The notes beneath the pieces are model-generated. The model was given only the letters and a program-made list of their open reading frames with translations, had not been told where the DNA came from and did not search any database. DNA of 64,000 nt. Source: Thalassospira lucentensis. GTDB lineage: Bacteria > Pseudomonadota > Alphaproteobacteria > Rhodospirillales > Thalassospiraceae. Where the stretch lies: positions 3,507,001 to 3,571,000 of the forward strand of contig NZ_CP136684.1 in the NCBI RefSeq assembly GCF_032921865.1. Reading direction: 5' to 3'. Below, one piece after another: positions 55,992-64,000 of this stretch (within the stretch, counting starts at the first letter, position 1; each line of letters begins with the position of its first letter). The translations under genes were made by a program, and so were the position numbers.

Positions 55992-57761
55992 GTGAACAAT
56001 TTCTGCCAGACCGAAGACGATCGCGATATCCGGCCTTCTGCTGTAACCGAGACGCTTGATCCGTTGCGCGAACGTTCGCTTGGAACCTCCATGCGCTGGC
56101 TGCCGCGCGGCCAATCAGGTCTTTGGCTGGCCGGGGCGTTTATTATCGCACTTCTTGTCGCAACACCGTTGATTGCGGTTGTTTATCTGGCGTTGTTCCC
56201 GACGGAAAACATCTGGCCGCATCTGGCATCCACCATGTTGCCGCGATACCTGAAAAATACCGGTATCCTGATGCTGGGTGTTGGTATTGGCGTGACGTTG
56301 ATCGGTGTTTCGGCGGCATGGGTCGTAACCATGTGTCGCCTGCCGGGCAAACGGTTCTTTGAATGGGCGATGCTGCTTCCGATGGCAGTTCCGGCCTACA
56401 TTGTTGCCTATGTCTACACCGATCTTCTGGAATATGCCGGTCCGTTGCAGCGCCTTCTGCGCGAGATTTTCGGCTGGCAAACCGCGCGTGATTACTGGTT
56501 TCCTGATATCCGGACCAAGGGTGGTGCGATACTGGTGCTTAGCCTGACGCTGTATCCCTATGTTTACATGCTGGCCCGGGCTGCCTTTTTGGCACAGTCG
56601 GTCTGTGTTCTCGAAGCTGCACGTGTTCTCGGGCGTTCGGCCTGGAACTCGTTCGTAACGGTTGCCTTGCCTTTGGCGCGTCCGGCTATCGTGGTTGGTG
56701 TCGTCATTGCGCTGATGGAAACCTTGAATGATTTCGGGACCATCGATTTCTTTGCTGTCCATACCCTGACGGCCGGTATTTTTAATGTCTGGCTCGGTAT
56801 GGGAAATGCCGGCGGAGCTGCCCAGATCGCGCTGACCATGCTGGCGGTAGTGATTGTCCTGATCGTCGCTGAACGTTATTCGCGCCGTCGCCAGCGTTTC
56901 CACGATACGACCAACCGCTTTCAGGAATTACCGGGTTATGAGCTTGGTCCGGTCGCCAAATTTTTTGCGCTGTCTGTCTGCATCCTACCGATTGTGCTGG
57001 GTTTTGTGATCCCATCATTGGTGTTGGTCTATTATTCCGTTGGCTATTTTGATCAAAGCTGGACCGCCGATTTCTTTGAATTTGCTGGCAATAGTTTGCT
57101 GGTATCGGGTCTTGCAACCTTTGTTGCGGTTGGTTGTGCCGTGTTCCTTGGCTATGCCTTGCGTCTTTTCCCGCAACCTCTTCTGCGGTTCTGCATTCGC
57201 ATGGCATCTGTCGGCTATGCCGTGCCCGGGGCGGTTCTGGCAATCGGGGTTCTGATCCCGTTTGCGCGGTTTGATAACGCGGTTGATGCCATGATGCGCG
57301 AAACGTTTGGCATATCTACCGGCCTGCTTCTGAGCGGGACCGTCTTTGCCATTGTTTTTGCCTATGCTGTGCGTTTTATGGCGGTTTCCTATGGCTCTAT
57401 TGAGGCTGCACTTGGCAAGGTCCGACCAAGCATGGATGACGCGGCCCGCACATTGGGCGAAAGCCCTTGGGGAACATTGAAGCGCATTCATTTTCCGATG
57501 GTGCGTGGCGGCATTCTGGCAGCGGCGGTTCTCGTCTTTGTGGACGCGATGAAGGAACTTCCGGCGACGCTGATCCTTCGGCCGTTCAATTTCGAAACAC
57601 TGGCGACGCATGTCTATCAGTTCGCCAAGGATGAAATGATCGAACAGGCAGCCCTTGGTGCATTGACCATCGTCATTGTCGGTGTCGTTCCGGTGATTAT
57701 GTTAAGTCGGGCGATTTCCCGATCCCGCCCGGGGCATGATGGCGCATCGTCGCGCCATTGA
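55992..57761 (+). CDS. ferric-iron ABC transporter permease
   Basis: A 589-aa fused permease with two homologous membrane blocks, each carrying the EAARVLGRSAWNSF or DAARTLGESPWGTLK coupling loop that contacts the ATPase. This is the FbpB/SfuB two-domain type. It starts at GTG 55992 right after the second binding-protein gene. No ATPase gene follows: moeA is next. The ATPase is probably shared or encoded elsewhere. Confidence 0.9.
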   Translation: MNNFCQTEDDRDIRPSAVTETLDPLRERSLGTSMRWLPRGQSGLWLAGAFIIALLVATPLIAVVYLALFPTENIWPHLASTMLPRYLKNTGILMLGVGIGVTLIGVSAAWVVTMCRLPGKRFFEWAMLLPMAVPAYIVAYVYTDLLEYAGPLQRLLREIFGWQTARDYWFPDIRTKGGAILVLSLTLYPYVYMLARAAFLAQSVCVLEAARVLGRSAWNSFVTVALPLARPAIVVGVVIALMETLNDFGTIDFFAVHTLTAGIFNVWLGMGNAGGAAQIALTMLAVVIVLIVAERYSRRRQRFHDTTNRFQELPGYELGPVAKFFALSVCILPIVLGFVIPSLVLVYYSVGYFDQSWTADFFEFAGNSLLVSGLATFVAVGCAVFLGYALRLFPQPLLRFCIRMASVGYAVPGAVLAIGVLIPFARFDNAVDAMMRETFGISTGLLLSGTVFAIVFAYAVRFMAVSYGSIEAALGKVRPSMDDAARTLGESPWGTLKRIHFPMVRGGILAAAVLVFVDAMKELPATLILRPFNFETLATHVYQFAKDEMIEQAALGALTIVIVGVVPVIMLSRAISRSRPGHDGASSRH

Positions 57762-57824
57762 CGTTCCCGTTCCGGCGGATCACTATCTCCGCTATATGAT
57801 CCCGTTAAGTTCGACAGGCTGCTG

Positions 57825-59129
57825 ATGACCACGCCACATAATAATCCTGCCAATTCAGATATTTGCCACCAACCGGGACTGACGCGGCTTGAAGATGCGC
57901 TGCGTATTGCATTTGACGAAGTCGCTGTTCGTCTACCTGTAATTGAGGCGCCTCTTACTGATTGTTATGGGACGATCTTGCGCAAGGATATCGTTGCCAG
58001 GGTCGACGTCCCGTCGGTGGATAACTCGGCAATGGATGGATATGCATTTTGCCATTCCGACTTGCAGGAATTTGTTGGTAAGGGGGATGTGCAAATCACT
58101 GTTGGCGGTGTGTCGCTGGCGGGGCATCCGTTTGCGGGGGAAATCCCGCGCGGGCAGGCAATCCGTATTGCAACTGGGGCTGCCATTCCTGAGGGCGCAG
58201 ATTGCATCATCATTCAGGAAAATGTCACGGCGAATGCCGAGGAAACGCTTTTGACCGTTTCGCAGGATGTGGTCGCAAAGACCCGCCAGCATCAACATAT
58301 CCGTCGTCGCGGCGAAGATGTTGCGACTGGTGCGGTTATCCTGCCAGCCGGTAAACGCTTGCGCCCGCAGGATATCGCGGTTGCCGCCGGGCAGGGGTAT
58401 CAGTCAGTGTCGGTGTCGAAGCCCTTGTCGGTTGCCGTTTTCTCGACCGGGGATGAACTGGCTAAGCCCGGAGATCCGCTGCCGCCCGGTGGCGTTTACG
58501 ATTCTAATCGGTTTGCCATGATCGGCATGTTGCGCGCTTGCGGGTGCGCGATTACTGATCTCGGCCTTCTGGCTGATGATTTTGATGTGTTGAAAACCGC
58601 CTTAAAGGGGGCCGCCCAAACACATGATGTCATCATGACATCGGGTGGGGTATCTGTTGGTAAGGCGGATCTGTTGAAGCCTGTTGTCGATAGTCTTGGT
58701 GAAATTCAGGCATGGAAGCTGGCAATCAAACCCGGCAAACCTTTGATGCGCGGTCGTATTGGGGATTGTGTTGTCATCGGCTTACCGGGAAATCCGGTTT
58801 CGGTGATGGTTTCCGGGCTGCTTTATGCCATGCCGCTTCTTTCGCATATGATGGGGGCATCGGACGACGTTTGTGCGCCCCTGCGATTGCCGGCCATCGC
58901 AGGGTTTGACTTTAAACGTGGTACGGGGCGTCGCGAATGGCTGCGCGCCCGTCTGGTGCAGGATGACGATGGGCAATGGGTTGCGATGCCTTACCATTCG
59001 GCGAGTTCCGGCATGTTATCCTCGATGGTGTGGGCCCAAGGCCTGATCGAAATCGCCGAGGATTGCGGGCAGGTCAGAACGGGTGATCAGGTACTCTATC
59101 TGCCATTTGGTGGTTTGCAGGCATTTTAA
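57825..59129 (+). CDS. moeA: molybdopterin molybdotransferase
   Basis: A 434-aa MoeA. DNSAMDGYAF at residues 66-75 is the family signature, and VAVFSTGDELAKPGD and MTSGGVSVGKADLLKPV form the MPT-binding domain, with LPGNPVSVMVSGLL near the end. It inserts molybdate into adenylylated molybdopterin. No other moa, mob or mog gene is in the window. The upstream Shine-Dalgarno is weak. Confidence 0.93.
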   Translation: MTTPHNNPANSDICHQPGLTRLEDALRIAFDEVAVRLPVIEAPLTDCYGTILRKDIVARVDVPSVDNSAMDGYAFCHSDLQEFVGKGDVQITVGGVSLAGHPFAGEIPRGQAIRIATGAAIPEGADCIIIQENVTANAEETLLTVSQDVVAKTRQHQHIRRRGEDVATGAVILPAGKRLRPQDIAVAAGQGYQSVSVSKPLSVAVFSTGDELAKPGDPLPPGGVYDSNRFAMIGMLRACGCAITDLGLLADDFDVLKTALKGAAQTHDVIMTSGGVSVGKADLLKPVVDSLGEIQAWKLAIKPGKPLMRGRIGDCVVIGLPGNPVSVMVSGLLYAMPLLSHMMGASDDVCAPLRLPAIAGFDFKRGTGRREWLRARLVQDDDGQWVAMPYHSASSGMLSSMVWAQGLIEIAEDCGQVRTGDQVLYLPFGGLQAF

Positions 59130-59206
59130 AAACTGATCCAGATCATGGAATTTGCATCCTTTTCCGGTGATGTTTAACAAAACATCGGAACAGGGGTGGA
59201 AAGCGG

Positions 59207-60787
59207 ATGACTGTATCAGTGACTTTTTGCGGGGCTGCGGGTGGTGTTACCGGTTCATGTTATCTACTGCGCACCGACAGTGGTGACATCGTTGTCGATT
59301 GCGGTATGTTTCAGGGCAGCAAGACAGTTCGCGAACTGAACTATGGGGCTTTCCCGTTCAAGGCTGCTGACATTCGTGGGGTGCTTTTGACCCATGCGCA
59401 TATCGATCATTCCGGCTTACTTCCCAAACTGGTAAAGGCAGGTTTTAACGGGCCGATTTATGCGACGGAACCGACCTGCGACCTACTGACCTATATGCTG
59501 CCTGATTCCGGTTACATTCAGGAAACAGAGGTCGAACGCCTTAACCGCCGCAATGTTCGGCGCGGCCGACCGGAAGTCACCCCGATCTATACCCGCGAAG
59601 ATGCGGAAAAAACTCTCAAACGGTTGCAACCCGTCGACTATCATGAATGGCGTGAAGTTCTGCCGGGCTTACGGGCGCGCTACTGGGATGCCGGGCATCT
59701 TTTGGGATCCGCTTCGATAGAAATCGAAGTGGATGATGAGGCCCCGGACGGTGAGCCACGTACCCTGCGACTGCTGTTTTCTGGCGATATCGGCACGGGC
59801 GAGGCGGTGTTTAACGATGCGCCCGAAGGGCCGAAAAACATCGATTATCTGTTTGTTGAATCCACCTATGGTGATCGCAATCGCCCCGAAGTCAGCGATG
59901 CAGAGCGCCGCGAAATGCTGGCTGTGGAGGTTCGCCAAGCCATTCAGGCCGGCGGTAATCTTGTAATCCCGAGTTTCGCAGTGGCCCGTACACAGGAACT
60001 GCTTGTCGATCTGGCGACCCTGTTTAATCGTGGAAAACTTCCCAAGGCGGATGTTTTTGTCGATAGCCCGCTGGCCCAGCGCGCGACCGAGGTTTTTGCC
60101 AAACATCTCTCCCATGATGATGCACGTGCCCTGGCCCATCCCAATTTTCATATGGTGCCCGATGTTGAGGCAAGCATGCAGTTGGCACGGGTCAGAAGCG
60201 GCGCGATCATTTTATCGGCAAGTGGCATGTGCGATGCCGGGCGCATTCGCTATCATTTGAAAAACAACCTGTGGCGGCCGGAATGCACGGTGCTGATGGT
60301 CGGTTTTCAGGCTGCCGGGTCGTTGGGCCGTGTGCTGCAGGGCGGGGCAAAGCATGTCCGCATTCATGGTGATGAAGTCGATGTGCACGCCCGAATCAGG
60401 ACGCTTGATATCTATTCCGGACACGCCGATCAGGACATGCTGCTGCGCTGGACAAAGGAAAGGATGCCGATATCGCGGCGCATTTTCCTGACCCACGGCG
60501 AAGACGGGGCGCGCGCCGCTTTGCAACAGGCCATGATCAATCACGGGATCGAAGAAAGCAAAATCGCACTCCCGATGCTTGATGACACCGTGACGCTCAA
60601 ACGCGGGCAGGCAAAACAGGCCGAATTCAAACCGCGCCTGCCTGTTGGCGAGATGTCCCGTGATGACTGGCACAACCGCTATGCCCATAGTGTTACAGAA
60701 CTTTCTGAAAAACTTCGCGCACTCGACAGCAACGAAAAACGCGAAGCCCTGCTCGAAAAAGTCTTGCAAGATATCGCATCGGCATGA
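59207..60787 (+). CDS. metallo-beta-lactamase/beta-CASP RNA-processing-type hydrolase
   Basis: A 526-aa protein. The metal motif THAHIDHSG (H63, H65, D67, H68) and later SGDIGTGEAVF form the MBL site. The middle region with FAVARTQELLVDLATLF is the beta-CASP domain and the C-terminal IYSGHADQDMLLRW is the RMMBL part. It is the layout of the bacterial Ysh1-like exonuclease family (CPSF73 relatives). Probably an RNA- or DNA-directed hydrolase in the cytoplasm. It stands alone. Confidence 0.88.
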   Translation: MTVSVTFCGAAGGVTGSCYLLRTDSGDIVVDCGMFQGSKTVRELNYGAFPFKAADIRGVLLTHAHIDHSGLLPKLVKAGFNGPIYATEPTCDLLTYMLPDSGYIQETEVERLNRRNVRRGRPEVTPIYTREDAEKTLKRLQPVDYHEWREVLPGLRARYWDAGHLLGSASIEIEVDDEAPDGEPRTLRLLFSGDIGTGEAVFNDAPEGPKNIDYLFVESTYGDRNRPEVSDAERREMLAVEVRQAIQAGGNLVIPSFAVARTQELLVDLATLFNRGKLPKADVFVDSPLAQRATEVFAKHLSHDDARALAHPNFHMVPDVEASMQLARVRSGAIILSASGMCDAGRIRYHLKNNLWRPECTVLMVGFQAAGSLGRVLQGGAKHVRIHGDEVDVHARIRTLDIYSGHADQDMLLRWTKERMPISRRIFLTHGEDGARAALQQAMINHGIEESKIALPMLDDTVTLKRGQAKQAEFKPRLPVGEMSRDDWHNRYAHSVTELSEKLRALDSNEKREALLEKVLQDIASA

Positions 60788-60913
60788 GAGCAATAGCCCG
60801 ATGGCAGGCTGGAAATACCGTAAAATACGGAAATGCTTGCCAACGGGCGATATCGTGTCACCCTATATCGGGTTGAGAAGGTATCGAGGGACACTACGAG
60901 AGCGGGCGGATAT

Positions 60914-62117
60914 ATGTCGATCGTGGGGAATACCGGCTATCGTGTTCTGATCTATAGCCACGATACATTCGGCTTGGGCCATTTGCGCCGCTGCCGGACC
61001 ATTGCGCATGCGCTTGTTTCGCGTCGGGACGATGTGTCTGTGCTGATCCTTTCCGGGTCGCCGATCATCGGCAGTTTCGAATTCCGTTCACGAGTTCGAT
61101 TTTGTGCGTATTCCGGGCGTGATCAAGCTCTCGAATGGTGAATACACATCGCTTAATCTGAATATCGACGTCGATCAGACTCTGGCGATGCGTGAATCCA
61201 TTATTCAGCATACCGCCGATGTGTTTAATCCCGATCTGTTCATCGTCGACAAGGAACCGCTTGGCTTGCGCGGTGAAGTTAAATCGACACTTCAGATGTT
61301 GCGCCACCGTCGCACGCGCCTTGTCATGGGCTTGCGCGACGTGATGGATGACCCGGTCAATCTGCGTGAAGAATGGGATCGCAAAAAATGCGTTCCGGCT
61401 CTGGCCGACCTTTACGACGAAATCTGGGTCTATGGCCTCAAAGACATTTGCAATCCGCTTGAAGGCATTGATCTGCCGCCGGGTGTCGAAGAAAAAATGA
61501 CCTATACCGGTTATCTGCCACGTACCGCGACGCGCAAACCGACCCCAGAACATGGCGCGCTTGGTCTTGAGGAACCCTATTATCTCGTCACGACCGGTGG
61601 TGGAGGGGACGGGGTTAATCTGGTTGATTGGGTGATCAGTGCCTATGAGGCCGATACTGATATTCCTGTTCCTTCGCTTGTCGTGCTGGGGCCGTTCATG
61701 GCACCAAATGACCAGCAGGCGTTCATGGAACGCGCGGAAAAGATTGATAAGCTTTCGGTCATTACCTTCGATGCCAATGTCGAAATGCTGATGGATCGAT
61801 CCGCCGGTGTGATCGCAATGGGTGGATACAACACGTTTTGTGAAATCCTGTCCTTTGACAAACCGGCAATAATCGTGCCGCGCACCGTGCCGCGGCTTGA
61901 ACAATATGTTCGCGCGTCGGCTGCCGAAAAACTTGGTCTGGTCAAAATGCTGACCGAAGATGGCGGGCGTCCGCCGATGCAGATGGCCCAAGCCCTTCGG
62001 GGTCTGATTGATCAGCCAAAGCCGTCACATGTAACCGTGCCAAACCTGATGGGTGGCCTTGATAGTGTTGGCGATCAGGTTGAACGCTGGCTGCCGCCGC
62101 AGCTTGCCGCAGAGTAA
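60914..62117 (+). pseudogene. GT28/MurG-like glycosyltransferase interrupted by a +1 frameshift
   Basis: Residues 1-61 (RVLIYSHDTFGLGHLRRCR, then IIGSFEFRSRV) read in one frame from ATG 60914; the rest, FVRIPGVIKLSNGEYTSL to the stop at 62117, reads in the +1 frame. Skipping C61097 joins them to an intact ~400-aa protein (60914-61096 plus 61098-62117) of a family common in alphaproteobacteria. The C-terminal part has VTTGGGGDGVNLV and GGYNTFCEILSF donor-binding loops. It may be a sequencing error, a real mutation or a ribosomal frameshift. It opens a run of glycosyltransferase genes. Confidence 0.75.
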
Positions 62118-62138
62118 GATTTTCCGGGATAACAACAG

Positions 62139-63407
62139 ATGACATGCGACAAGCTTGCAATCGTGGTGAAAGGATATCCACGATTGTCGGAAACCTTTAT
62201 TGCCCAGGAAATCCTCGGTATTCAGCAGGCAGGTATTCCTTATCGTATTGTATCACTGCGTCATCCGACCGATAAAAAACGCCATCCGGTCCACGAAAGG
62301 ATCACGGCTGAAATCGATTACCTGCCGGAATATGTCTATCAGGAACCGATGCGCGTGTTTCGCGGCTGGTTAAAGGCCCGCAAAATGCCGGGATATCGTC
62401 GGGCGAGAAATATCTGGTGGCAGGACTATCGCCGGGATCGCACGCCGAACCGCGCCCGTCGTTTTGCGCAAGCATTGGTAATGGCGGCGGAGCTGCCGGA
62501 CGATATCACGCGCATCTACGCCCATTTCCTGCATACCCCGGCATCGGTTGCGCGATATACAGCGATGATGCGCGGTCTTCCGTGGTGTTGTTCTGCACAT
62601 GCCAAGGATATCTATACCAGCGAAGATTGGGACATGCGTGAAAAGCTGGCCGATATGGATTGGCTGGTGACCTGCACGAAGGCCAATGTCGACCATCTGC
62701 AAAAGCTGGCCGATGATCCGGCCAAGGTGAATTTGCTTTATCACGGCCTTGATTTTTCACGTTTCCCGGAAGATTTGCCGGACCGGATGCCCCGTGACGG
62801 CCGGGATCCCGAACATCCGGTAACGATTCTGTCGGTTGGTCGGCTGGTCGGGAAAAAGGGTTATGACGATCTTCTGCGTGCACTTGCTGATTTACCCAAG
62901 AATCTGCATTGGCGGTTTGTTCATATTGGTGGTGGCAATGGCGATAAATACAAATCGCTCGCGACCGATCTTGGAATTTCCGATCATTGTGACTGGCAGG
63001 GGCCGCGTGACCAGAAAGAAGTGATTGCGGCCTGTCAGTCCGCCGATCTGTTCGTGCTGGCAAGCCGGGTGGAACAGGATGGTGATCGTGACGGATTACC
63101 AAATGTCCTGATGGAAGCACAGCTTTGCGGTCTGGCGGCGGTTTCAACGGCAATTTCAGCCATTCCGGAACTGATTACCGATGGCCTTAACGGCAAACTT
63201 GTTCCCGAACGTGATCCCAAATCATTGTCCTTGGCAATGGCTGAATTGATTGCCAATCCGGCGTTGCGCGATCAGATGGGGCGCAAGGGCAACGAAATCG
63301 TTCGACGGGATTTCTCATTCTATACCGGCATGAAGGAACTGGCACATCGCTTTGGTGTTGATGCACCGGTAGCCGGAACTGCCGCGCAACAACCGGCAGC
63401 GGAGTAG
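62139..63407 (+). CDS. GT4 glycosyltransferase
   Basis: A 422-aa GT-B protein. The N-terminus has VVKGYPRLSETFIAQEI, a start common to exopolysaccharide-type GT4 enzymes. The C-terminal domain has ILSVGRLVGKKGYDDLLRA and PNVLMEAQLCGLAAVST with the donor-phosphate E. It follows the frameshifted gene by 21 bp and precedes a third glycosyltransferase, so a second glycan cluster continues past the window. Confidence 0.88.
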   Translation: MTCDKLAIVVKGYPRLSETFIAQEILGIQQAGIPYRIVSLRHPTDKKRHPVHERITAEIDYLPEYVYQEPMRVFRGWLKARKMPGYRRARNIWWQDYRRDRTPNRARRFAQALVMAAELPDDITRIYAHFLHTPASVARYTAMMRGLPWCCSAHAKDIYTSEDWDMREKLADMDWLVTCTKANVDHLQKLADDPAKVNLLYHGLDFSRFPEDLPDRMPRDGRDPEHPVTILSVGRLVGKKGYDDLLRALADLPKNLHWRFVHIGGGNGDKYKSLATDLGISDHCDWQGPRDQKEVIAACQSADLFVLASRVEQDGDRDGLPNVLMEAQLCGLAAVSTAISAIPELITDGLNGKLVPERDPKSLSLAMAELIANPALRDQMGRKGNEIVRRDFSFYTGMKELAHRFGVDAPVAGTAAQQPAAE

Positions 63408-63419
63408 GGGACGGCAAAC

Positions 63420-64000
63420 GTGCAGATCGCCTTTTATGCACCGTTAAAGCCGATTGATCATCCGATACCATCCGGGGATCGCCTGATGGCGTGCCTTCTG
63501 TGTGAAGCGCTAGCGCAAGCCGGACATAAAGTTGATATCGCATCGCGCCTGCGCAGCCGGGTTGGCGATGGCAATATCCTGCGTCAGGCGCAAATCGCCG
63601 AACTGGCGTCAAAGCTGGTCGTGCGGCTATTGCGGCAATATCAGAACGGCAAACGCAAACGCCCCGATATCTGGTTTACCTACCATCTTTATTACAAGGC
63701 CCCGGACTGGATTGGTCCGGTGATCGCTAAAGCTCTGGATATCCCTTATGTCGTAGCCGAGGCATCCTTTGCCCCTAAACGTGCAAACGGCCCCTGGGCG
63801 CAAAGCCACGCAGCCGTTGAACATGCCCTGCGATGTGCCAGTGCGGTATTCTCCCTAAATCAGGCGGATATGGAATGTCTGGCGCCGATATGTGCTCAGG
63901 ACCGGTTGCATTATCTGGCACCCTTTACTCATACCGAAAACTGGCATGCTGCCGATCGCGGTGAAATCGATCCCGATAAACCGGTTCAGTTGGTGACAAC
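63420..64000 (+). CDS. 5' part of a glycosyltransferase gene cut by the window end
   Basis: GTG 63420 follows GGGGA (63407-63411) and the frame is open to the edge (about 193 codons). The start MQIAFYAPLKPIDHPIPSGD resembles the acceptor domain of GT4 enzymes often clustered with the two genes upstream. It begins 13 bases after the previous stop. The C-terminal donor domain is not visible. Confidence 0.75.
   Translation, partial: MQIAFYAPLKPIDHPIPSGDRLMACLLCEALAQAGHKVDIASRLRSRVGDGNILRQAQIAELASKLVVRLLRQYQNGKRKRPDIWFTYHLYYKAPDWIGPVIAKALDIPYVVAEASFAPKRANGPWAQSHAAVEHALRCASAVFSLNQADMECLAPICAQDRLHYLAPFTHTENWHAADRGEIDPDKPVQLVT

Overview
The window looks like chromosome of a marine alphaproteobacterium, most likely a Thalassospira-like member of the Rhodospirillales. 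This is inferred from gene families and style: a DUF1127 protein, the alphaproteobacterial type of SerC, RpoH, several glycine betaine ABC systems and a Fur/Mur-like operator. No rRNA or tRNA gene, phage gene, transposase or CRISPR array was recognised.

Layout. 1-4600: a truncated unknown gene, a diguanylate cyclase, a small lipoprotein, a SPOR-domain protein and a Lon-related protease. 4.8-13.1 kb: a periplasmic binding-like protein, a MocR regulator divergent from a DUF1127 protein, an amino-acid enzyme operon (threonine dehydratase-like, decarboxylase-like, PhzF-like) and an SLC13/RCK permease. 13.2-24.7 kb: housekeeping genes (serC, hisZ, purA, rpoH, an rluD-like synthase), a membrane-anchored pseudokinase with a small membrane partner, an orphan JAMM peptidase, and a glycosyltransferase-MarR pair.

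25.0-43.8 kb is the most unusual part. A type I secretion ATPase and adaptor are followed by an AT-rich promoter region, a structured leader and a 264-aa secreted protein whose residues 6-185 are twenty gapless RTX nonapeptides. A long co-directional glyco-island follows: a GT2, a methyltransferase, two GT4, a tail-anchored protein, a degenerate GT2, two polysaccharide pyruvyl transferase-like proteins, galE, an Asp-box secreted protein and rfbC. No flippase, polymerase or polysaccharide exporter lies in it. The working idea is that the island decorates, or builds the ligand of, the secreted beta-roll protein.

44-52.4 kb: an HD-GYP-type protein, a complete glycine betaine system (proV, proW, proX), a second permease-ATPase pair without a binding protein, and an orphan binding protein further on. 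The last two share a 16-base upstream motif, which suggests one split transporter. A MarR gene next to proV appears to carry a one-base insertion.

52.7-64 kb: a DEDD exonuclease, two ferric-iron binding proteins plus a permease (no ATPase here) behind a large inverted repeat, moeA, a beta-CASP nuclease-like hydrolase, and the start of a second glycosyltransferase cluster. Its first gene also carries an apparent +1 frameshift, at the same hexamer (TTCGAT) as the MarR gene.
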